Part shown: positions 16,300 through 23,577 of the stretch, one piece after another
How positions within the stretch are numbered: position 1 is the stretch's first letter
Layout of the letters: each line of letters opens with the position of its first letter
Assembly: GCF_001613085.1 (NCBI RefSeq)
Contig: NZ_BDBR01000018.1
Coordinates: 62,001-126,000 of the forward strand
Reading direction: 5' to 3'
DNA from: Nocardia salmonicida NBRC 13393
GTDB lineage: Bacteria; Actinomycetota; Actinomycetes; Mycobacteriales; Mycobacteriaceae
DNA: 64,000 nt
The notes under the pieces: generated by a model
Told to the model about the DNA's origin: nothing
The model's database searches: none
What the model saw: only the letters and a program-made list of their open reading frames with translations
Position numbers and translations under genes: made by a program

Positions 16300-16974
16300 C
16301 TACGCCAGTTGGTCGCGAACCTCATCCCGGGATTCCGCCGGAAGCGTCCGGTAAAGAGCCCAGAGGTCTTCGGCTTCGCTGAAGCTCCGCGCATCGCGCT
16401 CGACCCACTGGCTCAGCATCCGCTTCTCATAGACCGGCAGCTTATCGACCCTATCCAGTACATCCGCGAGGTCCACGGCCGAATCTCGGCCCCCGATACG
16501 GCACCGGCTGCACTCGATGAGCAGTTGCACCTCTGTTTCACCGTTGGGCAGCTTCACCGCGCGCCGGGCAACGTCGAGCTGCGACGGGACGTAGGTGCCG
16601 GCATAGTTCTCACCCGGGCCGATGCCACAGGAGCGGCATTTGCGTCCGTCCCGCACCATCAGCTCGTGCCGTTCGGCTGCCGTGACGGAGGCGCCTGCAG
16701 GTCGCGTCGCTTTGCCCGGTTCCCACACGGCTGCGCCTTGTTCGACAAACCGCTGTTCGTGCGGACCCAGGGATGCGTCTTCTCGGTTGGTGTCGATCCG
16801 CCAGCCGAAGTCGCGAAGGTCCCGCATCCGCCGGTCGATCTGGGACGTGGCCGGAAACGCATCTCTGAGCTGACTCTTCGTGAAGAGTTCACCGACCCCG
16901 ATCTCCTGCACCAACCACAGCGCGCAGGCCTTCATGGTTCCGAGCTTCGGGTCATCCCAGGCAGGCATCTCCAT
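16300..16974 (-). CDS. HNH-like zinc protein, first gene of the HNH/ParB-like/SNF2 operon
   Basis: 224 residues with a strong GAGGAAGAG ribosome binding site upstream of the ATG. The N-terminal half (RRMRDLRDFGWRIDTNRED) matches the wHTH-like lead seen in many actinobacterial HNH restriction proteins. The HNH region has the structural zinc Cys pairs C113-x2-C116 and C155-x2-C158 (KCRSCG, ECSRCR). The stretch between them (QLDVARRAV) lacks the usual DH/HH metal-binding histidine, so cleavage activity is doubtful unless another residue substitutes. Its TAG overlaps a GTG of the next gene. Upstream is the 41-bp palindrome shared with the divergent HTH gene. Confidence 0.75.
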   Translation of the reverse strand: MEMPAWDDPKLGTMKACALWLVQEIGVGELFTKSQLRDAFPATSQIDRRMRDLRDFGWRIDTNREDASLGPHEQRFVEQGAAVWEPGKATRPAGASVTAAERHELMVRDGRKCRSCGIGPGENYAGTYVPSQLDVARRAVKLPNGETEVQLLIECSRCRIGGRDSAVDLADVLDRVDKLPVYEKRMLSQWVERDARSFSEAEDLWALYRTLPAESRDEVRDQLA

Positions 16975-17086
16975 CGCGACTCTTCCTCTCGTGTCGATGT
17001 ACCAGGGAAACTGCTGAGTCGGATCGGTTCAGCTGCCTGGCGACGTCAACTGAACAGCAAAACTCCGTCCATGAAAAGCCTTGTGG

Positions 17087-17129
17087 TGTCCTGACTTTCC
17101 AGACCTGGCCGGTCCGGAAAGTCAGGACA
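17087..17129. repeat. Long near-perfect palindrome between the HNH-like operon and the HTH gene
   Basis: Arms GTCCTGACTTTCC (17088-17100) and GGAAAGTCAGGAC (17116-17128) are perfect inverted repeats. The pairing continues inward, after one mismatch, with GACC (17102-17105) against GGTC (17111-17114), and outward by one T:A pair. The five central bases are TGGCC. It lies in the divergent interval 16975-17186, so it is more likely an operator, cruciform or transcribed hairpin than a terminator. Candidate binder: the HTH protein encoded at 17187. Confidence 0.75.
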
Positions 17130-17186
17130 GCCGGCCCGTTTCCCTGGGGCGTTCAACCGGGCACAATTGGTTCGATCGAGTGCCGT

Positions 17187-18041
17187 ATGCATTGGGGGCG
17201 AGCCGAATTGATCGTGTGTTCGGAGTACGAGGTCGACGGGGCCTGGACAGCCAGGCAAGCACGGTTCTATTTCGAAGTTCGCAAGTTGATGTGTTGCACC
17301 CGCATGTCTCACCGCAGGTTTGCGAGCGAAGCCAAGATCAGCAAAGACGCAGTGTTCAGGCTGCTGAAGGGCCAGTACAAGCGCGGTCCACGGGTTTCGA
17401 CGCTGGAGGAGATCTACGACTTCGTCAAGTCGGTGATCGATGGAGACTTGGATGTCATCGCGCGGGAGGATTTCCTCGACCTCCGGCAGGGTTTCGCTGG
17501 TAAACCAGGCGGGCAAACCGGCTCCACTGGGCAGAAAGTTGCGGTTGCATGCCCGCAATGCGGGACACCAGCCCCTGTCGAGTTTTCTGAAACCGCAGGC
17601 ACAGGCCTTCGGAAAGCAGATGGTGCGTCGGAAGTGGATTTGCCGGTCCCCCCGGCGCATGGGGACCGGCGCATCAGTGCCGACCTTGTGGTCGATATTG
17701 CGTGGCCGAGCCGACCGCTGCTGTGGCCGCCGGCAACTGACCTTGCGGGCTATCTCATTGCGGGCCAACTGGAGAACTCGAACCGTCTCATTCATCATGT
17801 CGCTACGGAAGCTGATCCCGAGGAGGCGGCTAGCGCGGTGATCGCCTGTCGCGATCTCGATCTGCCGGATGCTGTTGACGCAATCATCAACTATGCCGGG
17901 CTGCGGGAGGAGCGAGAAGTACTCCAGATCCTCCGTCCACTACTTCGGCATGAACGACACGTTGATGCCGGTGCGCTGCTGGACCGAGCGCTGGATGCTA
18001 CGGATCGTCTGCAGGGGGCGCTCACGGCCGATGCCGGATAG
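17187..18041 (+). CDS. HTH and zinc-knuckle protein of unknown family, island regulator candidate
   Basis: 284 residues. Residues about 40-65 (MSHRRFASEAKISKDAVFRL) form a XRE-like helix-turn-helix followed by a basic loop. A CxxC pair lies at 122-125 (ACPQCGTPAP), with no second pair seen. The C-terminal third is helical and acidic. The ribosome binding site of this ATG is weak, so a later start (such as GTG at 17214) is possible. Codon use is less biased than in core genes and like that of the rest of the island. It is divergent from the HNH-like operon across the palindrome, which suggests control of that operon. The last 100 bases overlap a small antisense reading frame. Confidence 0.65.
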   Translation: MHWGRAELIVCSEYEVDGAWTARQARFYFEVRKLMCCTRMSHRRFASEAKISKDAVFRLLKGQYKRGPRVSTLEEIYDFVKSVIDGDLDVIAREDFLDLRQGFAGKPGGQTGSTGQKVAVACPQCGTPAPVEFSETAGTGLRKADGASEVDLPVPPAHGDRRISADLVVDIAWPSRPLLWPPATDLAGYLIAGQLENSNRLIHHVATEADPEEAASAVIACRDLDLPDAVDAIINYAGLREEREVLQILRPLLRHERHVDAGALLDRALDATDRLQGALTADAG

Positions 18042-18095
18042 CTCAACGTCGGCCGGCTCCGGCCCATTGTGGTCGACCTTGACTTCGTCGGCCAC
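17940..18095 (-). CDS. Possible 51-residue protein antisense to the end of the HTH gene
   Basis: A GTG at 18095 is preceded, at eight bases, by a near-ideal AGGAGG ribosome binding site. The frame runs 51 codons to a TAG at 17940-17942. The product is hydrophilic: MADEVKVDHNGPEPADVE at the start and RTGINVSFMPK at the end. Its third codon positions are mostly G or C, like core genes and unlike the overlapping HTH frame. It overlaps the last 102 bases of that gene. It could be a core gene at the island edge or a small island protein. No family is recognised. Confidence 0.45.
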   Translation of the reverse strand: MADEVKVDHNGPEPADVELSGIGRERPLQTIRSIQRSVQQRTGINVSFMPK

Positions 18096-18103
18096 GAGCC
18101 TGA

Positions 18104-18313
18104 CCTCCTGCAACCTGTTCTAGCAGTTGCGATTGCATCGAGCAGTTCGTAGCCACTGGTGGATTATTCAGCGGATCACCGTTTCGAGGTGTGCCGCCTT
18201 GCACTACTCAGAACGATGCCGACGAGGGAGCGGCGCATGTCGGCTGGTTCGACAACTATGCCGAAAGTTTCGACGCGATCTGGGCTGACGCGCAGCCCTG
18301 GATTCCGGACTGA
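18104..18313 (+). pseudogene. C-terminal remnant of an actinobacterial regulator-like gene
   Basis: Open frame of 69 codons without a start, ending in TGA at 18311-18313. Its end reads GWFDNYAESFDAIWADAQPW, preceded by SGSPFRGVPPC. From memory this resembles the C-terminus of actinobacterial XRE-type regulators that often precede NUDIX genes. The frame closes upstream at a TGA (18101-18103), so the N-terminal DNA-binding part is missing. It ends 10 bases before the NUDIX start codon. The simplest reading is that arrival of the island truncated the gene, which would place the right boundary near 18.1 kb. Confidence 0.5.
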
Positions 18314-18323
18314 GAGGTCAACG

Positions 18324-18791
18324 ATGGGCAAAATCGAGTACTACCACGATCTGAAGGCGCCGAAGCCGAATTCGCTTGTGGTGGAATGCAATCTGCTGAT
18401 AGCTGATGGTTCCGGGGCGATCCTGTTACAGCGGCGGCGTGATACCGGGCAATGGGCGCTGCCCGGTGGAGCCATGGACTTCGGCGAAACTGCTGCCGAA
18501 TGTGCTATCCGGGAATGCCGGGAGGAAACGGGCATCACAGCTCAGATCACTGGATTCCTAGGCATTTACAGCAATCCGCACCACATCGTGGCCTACACCG
18601 ATGGTGAGGTGCGGCAGCAGTACGAGAACACCTACATCGGGCGACCGGTGTCGGGCGAACCGACGATCAATGATGAAGCCGATGGTGTTGTCTTCGTTGC
18701 TCCGGATGATTTGGGCAACTACGACATCCATCCGAGTATGCGCCAGCAGATCGGTGACTTCCTGTCTGGCAGCTACCCGTATCTGGGCTGA
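18324..18791 (+). CDS. NUDIX hydrolase
   Basis: 155 residues from an ATG with GAGAGG upstream. The Nudix box is intact: GGAMDFGETAAECAIRECRE followed by ETGI (GX5EX7REUXEEXGU), near residues 54-77. Family members hydrolyse nucleoside diphosphates linked to another moiety, using Mg2+. The substrate is unknown. The gene follows a truncated regulator remnant and overlaps the convergent HD-domain gene by 19 bases. Confidence 0.9.
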   Translation: MGKIEYYHDLKAPKPNSLVVECNLLIADGSGAILLQRRRDTGQWALPGGAMDFGETAAECAIRECREETGITAQITGFLGIYSNPHHIVAYTDGEVRQQYENTYIGRPVSGEPTINDEADGVVFVAPDDLGNYDIHPSMRQQIGDFLSGSYPYLG

Positions 18792-19345
18792 TTCGCCATC
18801 GCTTGTTCGATTCTCGTCGCGGCTGCCATGATTTCTGGTTCGGCGCGTTGAATGAACCTGCCCACCAAGGTATCCGGTCCGTAGCGGCCGATGATCTCGG
18901 CGATCCGCGCGGATGGGGCCGTGGGACTTCCGTCGGGTGTTGTGGTCATGTCGGCGTAGATCAGTGCGTCTACCAGGAGATCATTGTCGGGGAGCGGGAA
19001 CTCGCTCTCCAACTCGCGGCGTAGTCCGCGCTCCTCGGCCTCGAGCAACGCGCAACTGTGGTTGGCGACCAGCCGCGTCAACTGTTCGTCGGCGCCGTGC
19101 TGGTCACGGAGGAATCGAGCGCCGTCGAGCGGGTGAAATCCGGTCAGTGCCAGGTCAGGGGCGTAGCCGATATCGTGCAGAATGGCGGCTGCCCACAGTA
19201 GGTCGTTGTCGTTGCCCACGATCGCGGCCAGAGATTTTGCTGCGCGAGCGACGCCTTGGGCGTGGGACCAGCGACGAGGCAACGCATGCTGCAACTTTGA
19301 CCGTGCGGTGGACTGCGCCCACTCGATGTCGATGCGACAAGCCAC
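18773..19345 (-). CDS. HD-domain metal-dependent phosphohydrolase family protein
   Basis: 190 residues, starting at GTG. HD metal ligands are visible as the His of RRWSHAQGVARAA (about residue 28), the HD pair in AAAILHDIGYAPD (57-58) and a later Asp in LVDALIYADMTT. Proteins of this family hydrolyse phosphomonoesters or diesters of nucleotides. The start codon has no obvious ribosome binding site; no better start lies upstream of the first conserved His. The pairing with the NUDIX gene suggests nucleotide clean-up, but this is a guess. Confidence 0.82.
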   Translation of the reverse strand: MACRIDIEWAQSTARSKLQHALPRRWSHAQGVARAAKSLAAIVGNDNDLLWAAAILHDIGYAPDLALTGFHPLDGARFLRDQHGADEQLTRLVANHSCALLEAEERGLRRELESEFPLPDNDLLVDALIYADMTTTPDGSPTAPSARIAEIIGRYGPDTLVGRFIQRAEPEIMAAATRIEQAMANQPRYG

Positions 19346-19480
19346 AGGAAAGAAATTACCTGAGTGCTGTTCGGAAATGGGTCGACCAGCCGAATCCGAG
19401 ACCTTGCAGGATCTGAGCTCGGCGCGCGTCGGAGGTTTGCGAACCGAGGTGGGTGGGTTCGCGCGGTGGTCGACGATCTC

Positions 19481-19609
19481 TTAGCGTGGTTGGCGCGTGC
19501 CGAGGGTGTGTCCGAAGGTGCGGCGGAAGACATCGATGAACGCGCTGGCGGAGGACCATCCGCACTGGTGTGCCACTGTGGTCACTGAAGTGTTTTTCGG
19601 CGACACGGA
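19481..19609 (-). pseudogene. C-terminal remnant of an AraC/XylS-family regulator
   Basis: The minus-strand frame reads VTTVAHQCGWSSASAFIDVF then RRTFGHTLGTRQPR and ends at a TAA (19481-19483). This is the second HTH of AraC-type activators (AxxxGWxSxSxFxxxFRRxFGxTP). The frame is closed by an in-frame TAA at 19610-19612, about 43 codons upstream, so the effector domain and first HTH are gone. It is a decayed fragment, not a gene. Confidence 0.65.
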
Positions 19610-19693
19610 TTAGATGGTGAGATCGCGTTCTACGCTGAACTCATCGAACAGTGAATTTCACATACCGACGCAGCCCAGCTTTGGAGGGACAAA

Positions 19694-19945
19694 ATGGAAA
19701 CGGATCTGTCGTTCTTCCGTTCGGAATCTGCTCAGCGGCTGCGCGCCCAGGGGCGCGAGGAGGGCCTCGAAGAGGGGGTCGGGTTGGGCGTTGCTCGCTC
19801 GGTGCTGACTGTCCTCACTGGTCGCGGAATCGAGCTCTCGGCGGCCCAGCGTGAGCTGCTCGCCGGCACGACCGACCTCGATCAGCTCAACGCTTGGTTG
19901 TTGCAGGCAGTGACCGCGACCCGGGCAGACGAACTCTTCGGCTGA
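19694..19945 (+). CDS. Small protein matching the C-terminal tail of a larger family; probably the end of a broken gene
   Basis: 83 residues from an ATG preceded by GGAGGG. RLRAQGREEGLEEGVGLG followed by VLTVLTGRGIEL and ending DLDQLNAWLLQAVTATRADE is, from memory, the tail of about 280-residue actinobacterial proteins related to Rpn/PD-(D/E)XK transposase-like families. Upstream in the same frame, GLDGEIAFYAELIEQ is followed by a TGA at 19652-19654 and the frame then continues into this ATG, so an in-frame stop and loss of the 5' part are likely. It may still be translated from its own start. Confidence 0.5.
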   Translation: METDLSFFRSESAQRLRAQGREEGLEEGVGLGVARSVLTVLTGRGIELSAAQRELLAGTTDLDQLNAWLLQAVTATRADELFG

Positions 19946-19962
19946 GCGGATTCCGGCGCCGA

Positions 19963-20607
19963 TCAGTCCGTCTGGCGGACCTTGATGGCGTCTCGGGAGA
20001 TGTAGACGTCGTATTCGCCGGGGGTGGCTATGGTGGCGTTGCCGTAGGCGGAGCGGACGAAGGGGTTGGTGTACCAGCGGTTTTCGTTCATGTCTTCGAA
20101 GAAGTCGCGGTCGCCGCCGTTGAGGAAGGTCTGGTCTTGGGCGGGGGATTTGCCGTCTAGGCGTTGGCCGTACAGGCGGCTGAGCTTGTAGCCGGAGTGG
20201 AAGCCGAGGGCGTTGACCCACGGTTCGAGTTCGACGATGTTGGACTGTAGGGCGAACATGTCGCCCTCGATGCGATGTGTTGTCGGCTGACCCGGGTTTC
20301 CGTCTTCGTCGAACTGGGTGAGGACGAGGTCGAGTTGGTGTTCTTGGCCGGCAACGGGTTTGGCTACGACGTGGGCGGCTTTGATTTCGCCGGTGAGGCC
20401 GAGGTAGGTCTGGAGGAGGGTGGCGATCCAGAGTAGGAGGACCGCGACCACGAGGACGGCGGCGCCGGGGACCGCGCGGCCGAGAACGGCTCTGGGTCCG
20501 CGACGGCGGGTGGCGGCCAGTGCGGCCGTGATCAGCAGGGCGACGGCGAGGGCGATCATGGCCAGGAGACCGACCTGGGCCAACCCGAAGGACACCGGGA
20601 AACTCAT
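19963..20607 (-). CDS. Membrane protein of unknown function with large extracytoplasmic domain
   Basis: 214 residues with two N-terminal membrane helices (about 10-33 and 46-68) and a hydrophilic C-terminal domain of about 140 residues, predicted outside the membrane. The outer domain includes HRIEGDMFALQSNIVELEPW and FLNGGDRDFFEDMNENRWYT. Similar proteins in other bacteria are annotated as uncharacterised or as cation/multidrug efflux-like proteins without experimental basis. No catalytic motif is evident. Confidence 0.72.
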   Translation of the reverse strand: MSFPVSFGLAQVGLLAMIALAVALLITAALAATRRRGPRAVLGRAVPGAAVLVVAVLLLWIATLLQTYLGLTGEIKAAHVVAKPVAGQEHQLDLVLTQFDEDGNPGQPTTHRIEGDMFALQSNIVELEPWVNALGFHSGYKLSRLYGQRLDGKSPAQDQTFLNGGDRDFFEDMNENRWYTNPFVRSAYGNATIATPGEYDVYISRDAIKVRQTD

Positions 20608-20689
20608 GATGTGGGTATACCCCGAAACTACTGGGGGAGTCGCGGTCTCGAAGTTCTCGAGTGGGGAATTCGATCAAGGAGGGGTGACG

Positions 20690-21127
20690 GTGGACAAATA
20701 TCGGGTTCTGGTGGGGGTTCATCTGGTGTTGGTCGATGCGCAGGGGCGGGTGTTGTTGGGGCGCAGGGCGAATACGGGGTTCGGGGACGGGTTGTTCCAT
20801 GTGCCCGCGGGGCATCTGGAGGCGGGGGAGTCGGCGGTGGCCGGGTTGATCAGGGAGGCGCGCGAGGAGGTGGGCATCGACATCGATGCTCGCGATGTGG
20901 AATTCGCGCATGTGTTGCTCAGTGACGAGCGGGTGCAGATGTTCTTCACCGTGCGGCGCTGGACGGGTCCGGTTACCAACCGCGAGCCCGAGAAGTGTTC
21001 GGAACTCGCATGGTTCGATCCCGTGGGCTTGCCTGACGAGATCGTCGTCTACTGCCGGGTGGGCATCGGCAAGGTGGTGGCGGGGCAGGCGTTTTCGGAA
21101 TACGGGTGGGAATCGACTACGGGCTGA
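20690..21127 (+). CDS. NUDIX hydrolase
   Basis: 145 residues. The GTG at 20690 is chosen because AAGGAGG lies seven bases upstream. The Nudix box reads GHLEAGESAVAGLIREAREE followed by VGI (residues about 39-61) and is complete. A nucleotide or nucleoside-derivative diphosphatase role is expected, substrate unknown. The 3' end overlaps the convergent membrane protein gene by 11 bases. Confidence 0.9.
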   Translation: MDKYRVLVGVHLVLVDAQGRVLLGRRANTGFGDGLFHVPAGHLEAGESAVAGLIREAREEVGIDIDARDVEFAHVLLSDERVQMFFTVRRWTGPVTNREPEKCSELAWFDPVGLPDEIVVYCRVGIGKVVAGQAFSEYGWESTTG

Positions 21128-22409
21128 CGGTCGGGGTCGCGGCGCGGCGGCGCATCAGGGCCAGGACCGCGATCGCGCAGCCGAGGGCCACGACGATCGC
21201 GACCAGGCCGGGGCCGATACCTCGGTCGACGTCCGCGGTGCGGTACCAGGACGACGAATAGGCGAGGTGACCGAAATTGCTGTCGCTCAGGGCGACTCCG
21301 ACCGAGGGCACGAATAGGATCGCCAGGCCGACGGTCGCGGACGGGGGGCTCTGCGGAACCGACGTGCCGAGGCAGTATCCGGCGACCGAGCCGAGGGCGA
21401 GGCAGCCGAAGGTGGCGGTGAGAGTGGCGGGTGGGGCGAAGACGTCGGCGGCGAGGACGAAGCAGGCCAGGGCGAGCACGCCCGCAGCGGCTACCAGCGG
21501 ACGTGGTGTGCGCATACCGATCAGGAGGCCGGCGGCGGTGGCTGCCAGCGTGGCGACGTCGATCCAGCCCGAGCGCGGCAGCGTGATGACGAGGCTGCCC
21601 GCGACGGAGAAACTGCTCATCAGCAGGACCAGAAGGCCGTCGCGTCCCGGCAGGATCAGCGCGGCGGCGACCGCGGTCGCGATGGCGGCGATCGAGGCGA
21701 TGATCAGATAGGGGGCGCTGGTCTTGTGGGAGGCCACGGCGAGCGCGGTGATGATGGTCGCCGTGTAGGCGACGACGGCGGCGAACACAGGAGCCAGCGG
21801 GATGGCGGTTTCGGTGCTCCAGCGGGGCGAGGCCGCGGTGGTGAGCGCGAAGTAGGCGAGGGCGAGCACGCTGGCCGCGATGAACCACAGGGGCAGCGTG
21901 CCGCCGAGCGCGCTGCTGAACCCGTCGGAGTTCGGGTCGGTGGGCGACTGGGTCAGGTCGCCGAGGATGGTGCCGCCGAGCGTGCCGAACAGGTAGACGG
22001 TTCGCAGCAGTGGTTCGTTCCAGACCGCGATCGCGAGCGCGCCGATGACAACACCCGCGAGCAGCGCGTCGATGAAGTTCAAGGTGGGCAGCGACAGGAC
22101 GTCGAGGTGACCGTCGGCGCTGTCCGGAATCAACGCGAGATGGTTCACCAAGATGCCGACCAGCGCGGTCAGCGCGGTCCAGCGGGCCGTTCGCGGGCTG
22201 CCGATGGCCACCGTGACGGCGGCGGTGATCACCGCGATGAACGCCGCTCCGGTCATCGCCCGCGGAACGTTGAACACCAGCAGGTCGACATGCAGTGATG
22301 CCGCCAACGACGAGAAACTGATCGGCAGCATGATCGCGAGCGCCGCGACCGAGGTGGCGACGAAGATCGTGACGGTTTCGGCCGCGCGGCGAACGGTCGA
22401 AGGCTGCAC
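21117..22409 (-). CDS. Polytopic membrane protein of unknown function
   Basis: 430 residues from a GTG, with about 11-12 hydrophobic segments spread over the whole length and short loops. There is no ABC, MFS or transporter signature that I can name, and the few charged residues are mostly in loops. Some actinobacterial proteins of this size and hydropathy are annotated only as integral membrane proteins. It converges on the NUDIX gene. Confidence 0.7.
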   Translation of the reverse strand: MQPSTVRRAAETVTIFVATSVAALAIMLPISFSSLAASLHVDLLVFNVPRAMTGAAFIAVITAAVTVAIGSPRTARWTALTALVGILVNHLALIPDSADGHLDVLSLPTLNFIDALLAGVVIGALAIAVWNEPLLRTVYLFGTLGGTILGDLTQSPTDPNSDGFSSALGGTLPLWFIAASVLALAYFALTTAASPRWSTETAIPLAPVFAAVVAYTATIITALAVASHKTSAPYLIIASIAAIATAVAAALILPGRDGLLVLLMSSFSVAGSLVITLPRSGWIDVATLAATAAGLLIGMRTPRPLVAAAGVLALACFVLAADVFAPPATLTATFGCLALGSVAGYCLGTSVPQSPPSATVGLAILFVPSVGVALSDSNFGHLAYSSSWYRTADVDRGIGPGLVAIVVALGCAIAVLALMRRRAATPTVSP

Positions 22410-22574
22410 CGAATCCCCGTTCTCGCGGCTGACCCGATCCGGGCGGACCGTGTCCGGAGCATAGCCATTTCGTCACCGGGCGATCGGCTCCTCGAATCGA
22501 ATGCCGTTCGTGTCGCGGGCACCGGCATGCGACGATTGACGAATCAGGTTGGCAGGCACAGGAGTCGGAGGCCG

Positions 22575-22781
22575 ATGATGCCAAGCGGGGTTGTGACCTG
22601 GTTCGACAGCGGCAAGGGTTTCGGGTTCATCACTCCCGACGCCGGTGGACCAGACGTGTTCGTCGAGTACACCGAGCTGGCCGGCGGGGGATGGCGCACG
22701 CTGCGCGACGGTCAGCGGGTGGAATACACCGTCACCGAGACTCGGCGCGGACCCGAAGCGCACGATGTGCGGGCCGGGTGA
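22575..22781 (+). CDS. Cold-shock domain protein, divergent paralogue
   Basis: 68 residues with the single-stranded nucleic acid binding OB fold of CspA proteins. RNP1 is KGFGFI (residues about 14-19) and RNP2 is VFVEY (28-32), where the usual VFVHY His is Glu. It is more divergent than the CspA encoded 1.4 kb downstream at 23999. GGAG lies upstream of the ATG pair at 22575 and 22578. An RNA chaperone or antitermination role is expected from the family. It is followed by a convergent MHYT gene. Confidence 0.88.
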   Translation: MMPSGVVTWFDSGKGFGFITPDAGGPDVFVEYTELAGGGWRTLRDGQRVEYTVTETRRGPEAHDVRAG

Positions 22782-22794
22782 TCAGACGAGAGCT

Positions 22795-23577
22795 TCAGTT
22801 CTGGCCGCTCGGCCAGAAGCGGCTCGCGCGCTGACCGTGGACCGGGCGGGTGAGGTTGGGATCCTCGGCCTCGGTGATGCCGACCTGCATCAGCAGGATC
22901 ATGGTCACCATGCTGATACCGATGATCAGCGGCGTGAGCAGCTGTGCGGCGCTGGCGCCGGTGGCGTGGGCGACGTGGGCGCTGGTGTGCGCGCTCATCG
23001 AGAACATGCCGGTGTAGTGCATGCCGGTGACGGCTACGCCCATCAGCAGGGCGGCGCCGATGGTGGCGAGGAAGCCGTGGATGTGCAGGGCGAACCACAG
23101 TGCCGCGATCGAGGCGATCACCGCGATGGCGAGCGACGCGGCGACCACGACGGGGTCGTAGATGATCTCGGCGTCGGTTTTCATCGCGTACATGCCCGCG
23201 TAGTGCATGGCCCCGACGCCGAGTCCGGTGATCGTGCCGCCGACCGGTAACGCGACGCTGTCCCAGCTGCGGCGCACCACGATCGACAATCCGAGCCACA
23301 CCACACCCATGGCGACGGCGGCGCTGAACAAGGTGATGGGGACGTTGTAGCGGATGGTCACGCCGTGCACCGAAAAACCGAGCATCGCGATGAAATGCAT
23401 GACCCAGATACCGGTACCACCGAGTGAGATCGCGGCCGCGGTGAGCCAGCCGCCGTGCATTCCTGATGCGCGCGAGCGAACCATGCAACGCAGCGCCAGC
23501 ATCGACCCGACGACCGACATGACATAGGCCAGCAGGGGGGTCACCCAGCCGTAAGTGAAATGGTTGATATCCAGCAC
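22795..23577 (-). CDS. MHYT-domain integral membrane sensor
   Basis: 260 residues with seven hydrophobic segments. Three MHYT-type motifs are visible: WVMHFIAM (about residues 58-65), GAMHYAGM (122-129) and GMHYTGM (185-191). MHYT domains are thought to bind copper and sense O2, CO or NO. Here the domain stands alone, without the GGDEF, EAL or LytTR output domains found in many members, so the signalling partner is unclear. The GTG start is preceded by AAGGAG. It lies between two cold-shock genes. Confidence 0.88.
   Translation of the reverse strand: MLDINHFTYGWVTPLLAYVMSVVGSMLALRCMVRSRASGMHGGWLTAAAISLGGTGIWVMHFIAMLGFSVHGVTIRYNVPITLFSAAVAMGVVWLGLSIVVRRSWDSVALPVGGTITGLGVGAMHYAGMYAMKTDAEIIYDPVVVAASLAIAVIASIAALWFALHIHGFLATIGAALLMGVAVTGMHYTGMFSMSAHTSAHVAHATGASAAQLLTPLIIGISMVTMILLMQVGITEAEDPNLTRPVHGQRASRFWPSGQN

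Noticed and set aside
12972..16974. MORC/MutL-type conflict system
   Set aside because: An SNF2 helicase and a methylase are present, but no GHKL ATPase motif is found in any of the neighbouring proteins.
17130..17135. GCCGGC word immediately next to the island palindrome
   Set aside because: The hexamer is expected often by chance in DNA of this GC content, so its position is not evidence for methylation-sensitive control.
17046..17798. 250-codon minus-strand frame opposite the HTH gene
   Set aside because: It runs through the palindrome, has no ribosome binding site and no recognisable domain; the plus-strand HTH motif is better supported, though not by a strong margin.
9554..18104. Prophage, integrative element or insertion sequence as carrier of the RM island
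   Set aside because: No integrase, transposase, tRNA-derived attachment site or terminal inverted repeats were seen; how the island arrived cannot be told from the window.
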